DNA of 64,000 bases from Gnetum montanum (lineage: Eukaryota > Streptophyta > Gnetopsida > Gnetales > Gnetaceae), in NCBI GenBank assembly GCA_015680685.1, contig MNCI01023539.1, positions 687,438 to 751,437 of the forward strand, written 5' to 3'. This document shows, in pieces, positions 1 through 13,312 of this stretch (positions are counted from its first letter, which is position 1; each line of letters opens with the position of its first letter). The position numbers and the translations under genes are program-made. Under the pieces are notes generated by a model, which saw only the letters and a program-made list of their open reading frames with translations, was not told the origin of the DNA and made no database searches.

Positions 1-567
1 CCACTGGGTTACCAAGCGTAGATCCCCCTAGCTACACCACTGGGCTACCAAGCAGTCACACTTAAATGCTCGTAATCAAGTCGTACTCGTTCCGCTTCTA
101 GGAGTTTAAGGGTGAGAAACTAATCGCGATGAGTACCCGATTCCTTAACTAGCCATACACACCCATAGATGCTCGTAGTCAAGTCATACTCACACCGCGC
201 TATGAAAGCAATAAATAACATTAAATAAATAAAAAATAAATAAACTAAGTAAATGCTGCAATGATGAAGTAATCTCAATCTTTATTGCCGGTCATGTGCG
301 TGTCCAAGTACGGCACACTCGAATAAAGACACCGTACAATTACATTCACCACACTGCGGGCAGACATGGGAAACATTCTAACAACTGCCAGAGCTTTGCT
401 ACTCTAAAACTTGGATCCCGAATAAGGGAGAGCCGCCTCTTATTTATAGACATGGCGGCGGACTACGATATCGCATATGCGATATCGTAGGGAAGGACGC
501 GATATCGCGGGGGATGCGATATTGCGTCGGCTGTGATATCGCGGCCTGTGCGAACCACCTCTCATCA
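1..567 (-). mobile_element. Partial LTR, CpG-rich Athila-like family (same as element E)
   Basis: This is the reverse complement of the E LTR: base 1 pairs with about 61235 and base 567 with 60641, so about 415 bp of its 3' end lie off the window. The element-sense start is TGATGAG (567 back to 561). A TATAAATA box lies at 448-441, and the U3 holds several GATATC palindromes at 461-543. CpG is well preserved, which implies a recent insertion. It interrupts the coiled-coil repeat that resumes at 568. Whether it is a solo LTR or one end of a full element cannot be told, because the outer flank is missing. Confidence 0.85.
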
Positions 568-1520
568 ACTACCATAGAGAACTTGAGGTTAATAGACATT
601 GAAAAGCAAAAGAACATATTAGAAGAAAGTATCCATCAAGTTAGAGAATAGTTTGCTATAGTTAACCTCAATATAAGACAACTAGCCCATGAGAACATAA
701 CCCTATTAATTAAAGAAGTATTCATAGTCTAATAAAAATAAACCATTGAAATCAATGCATGGTAGAATGAGGCCAAGAGACATGAAAGACTTAAAGAGCA
801 CTTCAGGGATTAAGTGGGCATGTATAAGCATATTAATGAGAAAGAAATCCAAATGGCCAAAGCCAAGGTTAGTTATATTACAAAATAAATAGATGATTGG
901 CAACCCATCCTAGATAGCCTTGCCCATGTCCATCAAGCTAAACTAAAGAATAAAGACATGTAGATAGAAGATTTGATAGAGTATATGGGGTTGCTATGCT
1001 AACTTAGCCATGTTGACAGTAGGCAAACCAAGAAAAAAGTTGGAACAACATGCAGCTAAGGTGTATTCCATGTAGGAAAAGGAGCTTGTAGATAGAAAAG
1101 ATGCACAACAAAAACTCAATATTGTAAACTCTGAATTAAGAATAGTCAAGCCTAGCTACCAAGGTTAGAAAGATGTAGTAGCAAACCTAGCTAGAAGAAT
1201 GATGAATTATCAAGAGATACAGAATATGGACAAAGCTTTTTGAAGTAAAAAGAACACAATTTCTAGCATGGTATGTTAAGTCCAACAAAATGTTTCGATA
1301 GTTGCCATGTCCCTGAGAAGTATCGACTCTTGCAAACATTGTTGAATTTGCATGGACAGTACAAGATCTTAGAATAGAAGAAAAAAAAAAGCTTAGAACA
1401 CTACTAAATGAATATCAATTTTAAAAACCAAATGATAAAGGAAAGAAACCAATGGAGGAGCCATCACCACCAAGAACTTGAAGGAAATCTACATCAGGCT
1501 TTGTTTTGTTTTGTTTTTTT
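568..1520 (+). pseudogene. Decayed coiled-coil ORF of an LTR element (left copy)
   Basis: The DNA aligns with 59768-60470. Three-frame reading gives a charged, coiled-coil-like protein broken by stops: blocks such as NILEESIHQVRE, HERLKEHFRD, NEKEIQMAKAK and DWQPILDSL recur in both copies. This copy keeps the likely C-terminus at 1320-1510, including RIEEKKKLRTLLNEYQF and then a KPMEEPSPP tail. It lacks the N-terminus because the LTR at 1-567 interrupts it. I recognise no gag, pol or host family. It could be a retrotransposon accessory ORF or an unusual gag. Confidence 0.5.
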
Positions 1521-1649
1521 TTTCATGTGTGTCAATCATGCATTACATGATAATTTTGTAACACCACTCAAAAAAAGATGTGGCATTCATAGTACAATCA
1601 TTCATGTAAATATATGTTATGATATCGAGTCCATGTAACTCAACAAGTT

Positions 1650-1712
1650 TGTAAGGAACTCTATGCTCCTTTTGTTTAAACTTGAGATAAGATTTCAGTC
1701 AGTTGTGGGGTA
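1650..1712 (+). other. 3' untranslated segment and polypurine tract
   Basis: GTAAGGAACTC at about 1652 matches the segment found just before the 3' LTR in elements A, C and D. It is followed by the purine-rich GTTGTGGGGTA at 1702-1712, directly before the LTR start. This marks the following LTR as a 3' LTR of a plus-strand element of the TGATGA superfamily. Confidence 0.65.
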
Positions 1713-1786
1713 TGATGAAACATTATTATAAAGGACTATAATATCATAGATACAATATCGTAATCCTTTACAATAATGTTTCATCA
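1713..1786. repeat. 23-bp inverted repeat (hairpin) at the LTR start
   Basis: Arms 1713-1735 and 1764-1786 are complementary at 22 of 23 positions, separated by 28 bp. The left arm begins exactly at the LTR terminus. The other LTRs in the window do not show this structure. Confidence 0.85.
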
Positions 1787-2600
1787 TATCATAGCCTTAT
1801 ATATGTCATCGTAGATATGATGTAGTAGGCCATGGTTATGACTATAAATATGAGCTCACCATCACATTGAAAACAAGTTTTTGTTCAACACTTGGTGAAA
1901 TTCTTGTAGTTTGTTTTCTTGAAGTTAGAGGGAATGCTTGCAGTGTGGTGAATTACAGTTCTACAGAATCTTTATTTGAGTGGATTGTTCCTAGACATAA
2001 TTCATGAATGATAATAAAGATTGAGATTATTCTTCATCATTGTAGCATATCGCTTAAAATAGTTTTACTTTTCCATAATGTTTACTTTTACTAATTCATT
2101 TATATTTCTTAAATCACTTACAATTTGAATGTTCATTAGAAAGGCAGAATAAGTAAGACTGGTTTTGAGTGTAAAGTGTGATTTTTTAGTAATCTAATAG
2201 TGAATTTGCTTAATTTGCTCAGAAGTAGAATTACTTGATAATCCCAATAATAATTACATCAGCCTAGGATGTGTACAAAAAACTAGGAATGAGTACTTAT
2301 CATCATAGGATAGAATAGCTTTACATTTTTGTTATGCTTAGAGATAAAATTTATATTCATCTCCACCATATTTACACTTAGTATCTTGAAGAGCCAACAA
2401 TATCAGTTTATCATATACCTCCCTAAAAGGTAAACCATACTTTTTTGCACTTTGCTAACTCTAAGTGGGAAGACAACAATTAAGAACTTACCATTAACTC
2501 ACTAGTATATTTACATTATCCATCCATGGATTATGATCTGGTTGCATGTGAACACTTGTGACTTGTATGGTTGAGTGTTGGGATACCCTACCGCTCATCA
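1713..2600 (+). mobile_element. 3' LTR of an old Athila-like element
   Basis: The LTR starts TGATGAAAC after a polypurine tract and ends in CCGCTCATCA. Its last 50 bp resemble the U5 end of the other LTRs (a 'TATGGTTGAGTGT' block just before the end). TATAAATA lies at 1843-1850, and AATAAAG lies in the R region near 2012. The body is AT-rich and CpG-poor, so the insertion is old. Its 5' partner LTR is not in the window. Confidence 0.7.
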
Positions 2601-2739
2601 CTTAGGAATGATGAAAGTTGTATAATAAAAGGTTATAATAAATGTATCTTAAAATGAGAAAAAAGTTCATAATTAATAGGGTATATCATGTATCTAAGAT
2701 TACCAAAAATTTGTGTTGTCTTATTTTGATGATGTTCAC

Positions 2740-3298
2740 ATTTTTAGATTATTTGGAAATAAGAAATGTAGAATTTTTCAAAGAAAAATCATCATAGCCA
2801 TAGGATTTAGAGAAGAAAATGGGTAATTATACAAGTTAAATGATATTATAGTGGCTAGTAGAGTTAAAGCCCTTCATGCACCTAAAGAGAATTCTACAAT
2901 AAGTTTATGACATAAGAGACTTGGCCATGTATGAAAAAAGACTAATAAAATTCTCCATGAAAAAGATATATTTCAAGGTAATGCCCACTATTATTTTCCT
3001 TTCTATGAACATTGCCTAAAGGAAAAATAACAACATTTGAGCTTTCCTATAAGAACTCAATGCACTAAAAATATACTAGATCTAATTCATAATTATGTGT
3101 TTAGTCTTGTTCCAATGGCCTTGAGCATTACCATTGAATATTATACATATTTCATAGAATATTCTAAGAAAGTACGGATTTACTTTATATAATTTAATTC
3201 CAACGTTTTTAAAAAGTTTGAAGAATATAAAACTCTTGTTAAAAATTAAACTAACAAAAGAATTAAAGCTCCTAGAACAATCTTACTACAATACTAGC
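2740..3298 (+). pseudogene. Ty1/copia pre-integrase and integrase remnant
   Basis: One reading frame with several stops gives the GAG-pre-integrase signature: GLYKLNDI-like residues, then HKRLGHV, KILHEK, and a C-x2-H-type knuckle region (YEHCLKEK). This runs into the integrase start (NILDLIHNYVF, YTYFIEYSKKVRIYF, FKKFEEYKTLV). The order matches Ty1/copia pol. The segment ends at a SINE-like insertion, and the rest of the integrase core is missing. Non-functional. Confidence 0.75.
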
Positions 3299-3306
3299 TA
3301 GAAGTT

Positions 3307-3575
3307 AGTGAGGTATTAGTCACTTGGTTAGAACTTTTGGCTTGTGGTCTATAAGTCACAAGTTCAATTCAAAGGCGTACGGTGAGACACATACCTTGGG
3401 GCATAATTAAGATATATATTCAAGAACAATGACATGAGATGGAAGAGTTTCCTTAAGAAAAAGATTAGCCATAATAATCAAGAAGGCCAGATTAAGTAAG
3501 ATAACCATATTAGTATTTAGACCCTTACATTTGTGTATTAGTGATGCTCATCAAACTTGTAAAAAATTTGTAATT
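3307..3575 (+). mobile_element. tRNA-derived SINE-like insertion
   Basis: The head contains an A-box-like stretch (TTAGTCACTTGGTTAGAAC) and a B-box-like stretch (CACAAGTTCAATTC) at tRNA-like spacing. It lies inside copia pol and is flanked by the 8-bp direct repeat TAGAAGTT (3299-3306 and 3576-3583). The family is not identified. Confidence 0.5.
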
Positions 3576-3583
3576 TAGAAGTT

Positions 3584-4640
3584 GGGAAAACTTGGAAAAA
3601 TGTCACGAATGAGGAAATGAAATCACTAATGTGATTCAATTGGCTGGATATAGCTTTTTAGGATAAAAGAGAGAAAAGTACACAAGACATGATTGGTGGC
3701 TAAAGGATACTCTCATAAAAAGGATATTGATTATTAAGAAGTTTTTTTGCTAGTGGTAAAACTAACCATTATAAGAATTCTTTTATCTCTTATGGCTTTT
3801 TTAGATCTTAACCTTGCATTGATGGCTGTTACAAATATTTTTCTTTATGGAGATATTAATGAAGAAATACATATGCAATAGCATCAATGTTTTGTAGTTA
3901 AAGGAAAATAAAATATGGTATACCATTTACTAAAATCATGGTATGGGTTGAAATAAGGACATAAGTGTTAGAATAGATAGCCTCAATCCTTACATTGTTT
4001 AGTTTACTATGAGTGAATCCTAGATTTGCATTAGAGCGACTAGATTCTCTATTGTTTTTTAAACTTTCTAGATTTAACCTCAAGATGTAAAATCTCCCTA
4101 AATTCATGAATCTCTTAACTCACCATTTAAATAGATGCAATAACTAGCAAATACATCTTAACTAAATAGGCCCTTAATTATTATTATGTATATCTCAAGA
4201 AAATGACTCAAGCTTGTTTGATTTTGCTATTGTACATTGATGATATGTCAATAGTAGAAAATAACTTGCAAGAGATCTCAATTTGAAATGAAAAAATTAT
4301 AATATGTAAGAGATTTGAATTTGAAATGAAAAATCTTTGTGCAACGAACAAAATTTTGGGTATGAAAATTAAAAAAGATAAAAAACACAAAAGATTATGG
4401 CTAAGCTAGTTTAATAAAGTACTTAAAAACTAAGCATGGGCCATAGCTTAACTAGTTGGCTCACATGCTTTCTTGCATGAGGTACTAAGTTCAAAGCCTA
4501 ATACTAGCATTCCCATGCTAACTTGGAGATATATTCTAAGCATAGATAACATATATTTAGTATCTTTTAAGAAGTACTTACAATTTTTAATATTTAAAAC
4601 TTTTAGTTGTTGGAATAGATAATAATGCCAACAATATTAA
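3584..4640 (+). pseudogene. Ty1/copia reverse transcriptase remnant
   Basis: This continues the copia pol remnant. NEEMKSLM and the KGYSHKKDIDY region near 3700 precede the RT core (LYGDINEEIHM and CFVVKGK near 3860, then a SWYGLK block). The catalytic motif appears as YIDDM near 4237, followed by FEMKNLCATNKILGMKI and LWLS-FNKVLK. Frameshifts and stops are frequent and no LTRs were recognised. It is the same decayed element as 2740-3298, with an internal deletion between the two parts. Confidence 0.75.
4426..4571 (+). mobile_element. tRNA-derived SINE with 9-bp target duplication
   Basis: AAGTACTTA occurs at 4417-4425 and again at 4572-4580, and removing the 146-bp insert rejoins the copia reading frame. 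The insert starts with a tRNA-like head: A-box-like TAGCTTAACTAGTTGGC, then B-box-like TACTAAGTTCAAAGCC. It has an AT-rich tail and no coding capacity. Confidence 0.65.
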
Positions 4641-5721
4641 CCACTAGCATTTTCTAGAACTTGATGATTGGAAAATATGTCTAGGTTTAACGAACCTTGG
4701 TTTAGCTTGAAAACAACCACATGTATAAATTGATATGAAGTGTAATGCCTTTGTTTGGTAGGGGGCTTTCTTAGTGTAACAAAGCAACATGAATAACTAA
4801 TTAGTGTAACATAAATGTGAATTCTTAAATGGATGTTAGAAAAAGACTTGGAGTGACTCCTATTGCAAATAAGCTACAAGAATGACATCTTAAATGATTC
4901 ATGTGCCAAGTCACATGAAGAGTTGTTTTTGCAACTTAGCTCATCTTTACAGCTTGTTTTAGTCACAATGTCCAAGCTGAGATGTGGCTTATAGCCACAT
5001 GATAGTTTTACAAAACCATAGTTGCACTTTTGAATAGTATTTTCAAAAATAACATTTTAAAACTCCTTTTCTTTGCATGACTTTGTGAAATCAAAGCATT
5101 GACCATGTTAAATAATGCATATATATTGAAAAATCACCCATAATGGCTGCAGCTTATCTTGAAGTGTGGTTTCACCCCTAGTTCTTGAATCAGCTATGAA
5201 TAGTGACTATCACAACTTTCCATACAAGTTGTGATGGTTGTTACAGCTCATGTTTTTCCTCATGTGACTGGCCCATCAGCCATGTCCAAAAAATATAAAA
5301 AATTAAGCTTATAAAAAAAATTGCCACATTATAGTTCAGATAAGGTACAAGAATGATATCTTAAATGGTTTGATCATGTCCAAAGACTATATTGAGCTTT
5401 TCAAAAAGGATTGCCACATCACAATTCAGGAAAGCTACCAATAATAAGATAAAAAAAGATATAAAAAAACAATTGAAGATGATATGAATAACAGTTTATA
5501 GATAAAAATTTAGCCTCTAACAAAAACATGTGACAATAGAAAACCCATGTAAATGATGCCATATTGTTAGAAAAGGCTACTGGGTACCCATTAACTAGTA
5601 CCTGGGATATATATATATATATATATAATGGTTCCACTTTAAATAACTTTGTCATGAAATATACAGAACCAGACTAAAACGTTGCATTGATTATTATATC
5701 TTTCCAGTCAATTTGTATTGT
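4641..5721. other. Gene-free flank 3' of the reductase gene
   Basis: AT-rich sequence with no convincing ORF. It holds an (AT)n microsatellite at about 5607-5627 and two similar blocks near 4850-4980 and 5330-5410 (a 'CAAGAATGA-ATCTTAAATG' motif), suggesting a degraded local duplication. The 3' UTR of the minus-strand gene should begin at 5721; no canonical AATAAA was seen near it. Confidence 0.5.
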
Positions 5722-9025
<3,304 letters not shown>

Positions 9026-9594
9026 GAACTCAAATCAGAGAACCTGCAACAAAACCTGCGACCTTAAGTTTCTTCGGTAATTTAAATTAAACAAACAAGT
9101 AGGAGGCTTCAAATAAAACTATAAAGGATACACTGAGCATTATCCCGGAAGAAAAAAAACCAGGTAAGATCTAACAACGGCCATCGGTATAAAACCAATA
9201 AACTTCAATAACATACTTCACAACTGTTCATGGACAATACAACACAGTGAGATAGACGTAACAAATCAATTGGGACATTGCGATTTACAATTACAATCTA
9301 ACAGAAACAGTTGGAAAACAAAAAGAAAGAAAATACCTCAGACAATTCAGGGAGAATTCAGCACTTACGCTCAGAAAATTATGCAGCAACGTGACTTCAC
9401 TGGTTTCTTACGTCTCCACGATATCTTCACAACTCTTCAGCGGTTGGTAGCTTTCAACGTTTGAGCTCACTAACTAGGGTTCCTTCTGGCAAATCACTAT
9501 CACTAAAATCCCACATGCGTCACTTTATCATCAACTTTACCATACCATTGTTTCAATCATAGGCCCAGGTTCATGAACCTGAGTCAGTTGCTGT
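9026..9594 (-). promoter_or_regulatory. 5' UTR and proximal promoter of the reductase gene
   Basis: Upstream of the ATG at 9025, a TTGCAG/G acceptor (9044) and an upstream GAG/GTATTT donor (9336) fit a 293-bp 5' UTR intron, leaving an 18-nt leader before the ATG. I found no clear TATA box on the minus strand, so the transcription start is not placed. Confidence 0.4.
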
Positions 9595-9830
9595 TTCAGT
9601 ATCGGCGTGGTGGGCTCCGTGGTGGGCTCCGTGGGAAGCATAAAGTTTTGATTTTAAAAGATCTAAAAGCTATGTTTGCAGAGTTGCAAAAATCTCTCGA
9701 AAAAGCCAACACGGATGGTACAAACCAGGGATTGAATAAGCCGCGATTAACCACCGGATCATGTGATATTGACGCAGATGGTACAAACCAGGGATCATGG
9801 TACAAACACGGATGGTACAAACCAGGGATG
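9595..9830. repeat. Short tandem repeats upstream of the reductase gene
   Basis: GGTGGGCTCCGT is duplicated at about 9609-9633. A 20-bp-class unit, GGATGGTACAAACCAGGGAT, occurs at 9711-9732, 9774-9795 (one base changed) and 9808-9829, with a partial copy at 9796-9811. The stretch is more GC-rich than its surroundings. ORFs on both strands here are by-products of the repeat. Confidence 0.75.
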
Positions 9831-11251
9831 CTTGTGACTTTGACGCCGAGTCTTTGTCCTGCCAAAAAGTTGCCTTAGACTTTAGTAAATGCCGTATAAT
9901 ACACAATCTTATGTTTTGCTTTTAATAAGTTTGGAATATTAACGTGGATGTATTTAACTATTCATAAACTCCCTCCGAAAAACCTACCAGAGTTGGGACA
10001 AAAATGCATTCAAAACTAAGAACCAGTAACAATGTAATCAAACTAGTATTTCTAAGAATTTATTGTACTAGATATGATTTTTCAAAACTTTGAAACCCAA
10101 GTAGCTTTATTAAGTTTTTGTTCTAATTGATTAGTCTTAATCATTGCTATGAATTGCCTGAGTTTTCTTATGATAAAATTGTGTTGAGACAATAGTCATG
10201 TTCACTTCCATGCTTCTTAAATAAATACCAATTAGGACTCATTTATGAAGATGCCAACTACGAAGTTGACCCCTCATTCAAAATTAGAAATTTTATGTTT
10301 TGAAATTAATTCTAAAATATTTTTTTTAACCATGAGTATAGGTTATCATTTATTAAAAGTATTCATTTAAATGTGTTAAACACATATAGTGGGTTGAATT
10401 TTTACGAAGATATGGGATTGGAAAGGGTTTATTGTATATTATGCACTTATGAGCTACTAATTCATGTCAATAAAATCATACTCAAATCCTTCCACTACTT
10501 ACATTTAATAGGTTAGTCTATGTTGATAATACATAATAACCAAGATAAAAGATGATAAGGTTGCATGTCATGTTTTAGGCACCTTCAATTTAGTATGGCA
10601 TGTGAACATGTGATACATATGTCCAAGTTTTTAATTGGAAGATGAACATGTTTTATTAGAATCATTGCAAAACAAATTTCTTCAAAAAATGGCAAATCTT
10701 TGATGAATATTTGTATGAGCTATTCAAGTTAGTATTGTTAGTTCTACAGAATTATATAAAAGAAGTGTTCCAATTTTATGAATAATGGACATATTTGTTG
10801 AACTTAAGATTTATTGATGATAATGTAATTTATGCAAGATAATTTGTTTAACAGATCCTTAGGATTTATATAGATGTAATTAAATCTCAGTTTCAGTTTC
10901 AATTTACATAAATTTTTACAATTCATAAATGTGGTAGATATGATGTAACTTTGATTATATTCTATTGTTAGTCCACTTAAAAAGATCTCATAGGATATAA
11001 TGATTCTAGTAGTGTTGTTTAAGTCATTTTCAAGGTATTTTTTGTTGTTATGGTATTTAAAATATTTATACACCCAATACTTCTTTTTTACAAAATTCAT
11101 ATTTACAAATTTCTTCTTTAATAATTACTAAAGATTAATGCTTTAAGAATTACTAAAAAGCAATGTTAACATTGATATGGTAGAAAATTATTTGTACATG
11201 TTGGTGAGGTCAATGCTCAACTTTCAAATATTAAGAAGTTTATTTAGTTTG

Positions 11252-11425
11252 ATTTCAATGGGTAGTTTGGTTTATCAAATGTTAATGGTAATTGTTATCA
11301 AAGAAATGTTTGGTTCACTTGGTCCACATAGTGTGGAGGTAATAATTTGATCCTTTTAAAGTTGCATCAATTTTATTATTTGAAATTTTCAGCACCACAT
11401 GTAGTGGACATGTCAAAGTTCACAA
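11252..11425. repeat. Dispersed repeat shared with 60474-60640
   Basis: About 170 bp align almost collinearly with 60474-60640, including GTGTGGAGGTAATAATTTG and the AAAGTTGCATC block, ending at CAAAGTTCAC. At the other copy, element E is inserted exactly at that end. Function unknown; probably internal or LTR sequence of an unclassified element. Confidence 0.75.
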
Positions 11426-11814
11426 TGACACTATGCTTTTAAATTATTTTGTAATTTTTATAAATTTATTTTTTGGCTATCATCATCATACATATTCTTA
11501 TGAGATTCATCAAATGCATGTTTTTATCTTCTTTCATTGAAGGAGAAAAATATTTTAAAATTATTATGAAATCTAGTAGATTGATGAGTGCATGCATACT
11601 ACATCTCATGTTAGGAACAATGTAAGATTGTCTTTAAAAGATTAAAAGATGAAAAGATAAAATTTAGAGAGAAATTCAATCTTTAAATATTGCATTACAA
11701 TAAATTCTTTTAATACCAAGTGTCAAGAACATCTACCTTATGTTTAGAAATTTTTTTAACAATATTCACCTCCAAGACATATAGTCAAATTAGAAGTTTA
11801 TAACTTAACATTGG

Positions 11815-11905
11815 CCAATAGAATCAAACCCATAACTTGGAGCTTCCAAATCAAGATTTTTACGACTAAGGTAATACCTCATTATTTGTTTAGCAAAGCA
11901 TAAAT
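11815..11905 (-). mobile_element. SINE-like tRNA-derived remnant
   Basis: On the minus strand the sequence reads like a tRNA-derived head: TTAGTCGTAAAAATC (A-box-like), then CCAAGTTATGGGTTTGATTC (B-box-like). No target duplication was identified. It may instead be a chance resemblance. Confidence 0.3.
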
Positions 11906-12453
11906 ATGATATGAATAATTCTAAAAGTTATCTTATTAAGGATCATTCTTCTTAGTTAAAAGAAGAAGGAGAACATTGAAAATTATTCAAATTTATAAAA
12001 GGTAAGAATAATGTGCCCAATTTTGAAACTTTAACAATTGATAACAACACACTCACACATTCAATGACATTGCAAAGCATGAGGCTCTATAACTATACAA
12101 TAATTATCCTCAATGCAAGGCATAACCAAATGAGATCTCTTCAATAAACATAGTATTGAGGTCACACACAACACACACACCAAGAGCTATAGTGGACAAA
12201 CTCACAATTGACCATAGAGATGCATACACATGTAATCTCTCATAACAAAGTCTCGTATGCTTAACTCTCCATTTCAACTCATCACATCTCATGAAAAAAC
12301 ATGAAAACACAAATAATATTTATTAAATTCAAGATAAGAACCATAAGAAAACCTTTCCCATGATCAACTTAAAGATACCCAACTATTTACATCTTGTTCT
12401 CACCTCTTCCAACTATTTTCAAACTTGGAATTGCTAACTCGAAACTTTCCTTG

Positions 12454-13301
12454 TGATGAGCAGCAAGGTACCCCTACGCCCAACCATATGAATACAAGCA
12501 TTCACACAAAATTCGGTCAAACTCCGAGGATTAAGTGCTTATGCACCTACATAGAACAAGGATGAGTTATGTAGTCATTGTCTTCTCAAGATTACTTGTA
12601 AGGCACAATTGTATGGTTAAGTAAACTTGAGGTATATGAATTTTTTATGTTTTTTATATTTTCTATCTTAGTCTCCTAGTGCGTGAAATGAAAATATTTA
12701 GTTAACTAATGGGTTTTGGTAACTCTAATGTTGATAGAATCCTAACACCAACATCCGTTCCCACTCTCTGGACACATCCTGAACCAGTGTAACACTACTG
12801 GGATTACCAAATGCTAGTTGTTACTGGGTTACCAAGTGTTCCATGTATACTCGAAGTGGTTGTGTTGAGTGTGCTAATTCATTGATAATTAATGATTCTA
12901 AAGAAATAACCTTGATTAACTAATGAGAGTATCAAATAACAATAAATAACATTTAAATGTAATAGTTAAGCTATTCTGAATGTTACAAGGTTTATCACAA
13001 AGTTCACCTTTATTTTTGGACACAAGGTGTGCTTAAGTACACAATGCTTGAATAAAGATCCGTTTACTCTATGACTCCTACTGTAGGTACTCAGAAATAA
13101 TTCTAACTCTGGAAGGGAAAAATTGCAAGAATTTGGCTAAAGGATTGAAAAATTACTCTCCAAAACCAAGCACCCTTGTCCCTTATTTATAGATAATGAG
13201 ACAGGTTTTGACATCGCATGTCAGATGTCACTTAGCTGATCCAATATCGCATATCCAATATTGAGGGTCCAATATTGGGTCACTTATTTGGTGACTCATC
13301 A
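12454..13301 (-). repeat. Element A 3' LTR
   Basis: 848 bp. The U3 (element sense) starts at 13301 with a decayed GATATC-type palindrome array around 13220-13290. A TATAAATA box lies on the minus strand near 13190. The U5 ends at 12454. The adjoining PPT identifies this as the 3' copy. Confidence 0.93.
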
Positions 13302-13312
13302 TACCCCCACAA
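13302..13312 (-). other. Element A polypurine tract
   Basis: On the minus strand, TTGTGGGGGTA directly precedes the TGATGAG of the 3' LTR. This is the primer site for plus-strand synthesis. Confidence 0.8.

Larger units (their letters stand above)
9831..12448. other. AT-rich intergenic sequence without genes
   Basis: No protein family was recognised. It contains a repeat block at 11252-11425 shared with 60474-60640 and a SINE-like remnant near 11815-11905 (-). The remaining sequence is AT-rich with only chance ORFs. It ends at the insertion site of element A. Confidence 0.5.

Noticed and set aside
567-1713. LTRs at 1-567 and 1713-2600 as the two ends of one element
   Set aside because: They are in opposite orientation and belong to different age and sequence subgroups.
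9573-9906. Overlapping ORFs on both strands with DGTNQG-like repeats
   Set aside because: The repeats come from a short tandem DNA repeat readable in several frames; no family match or start context.
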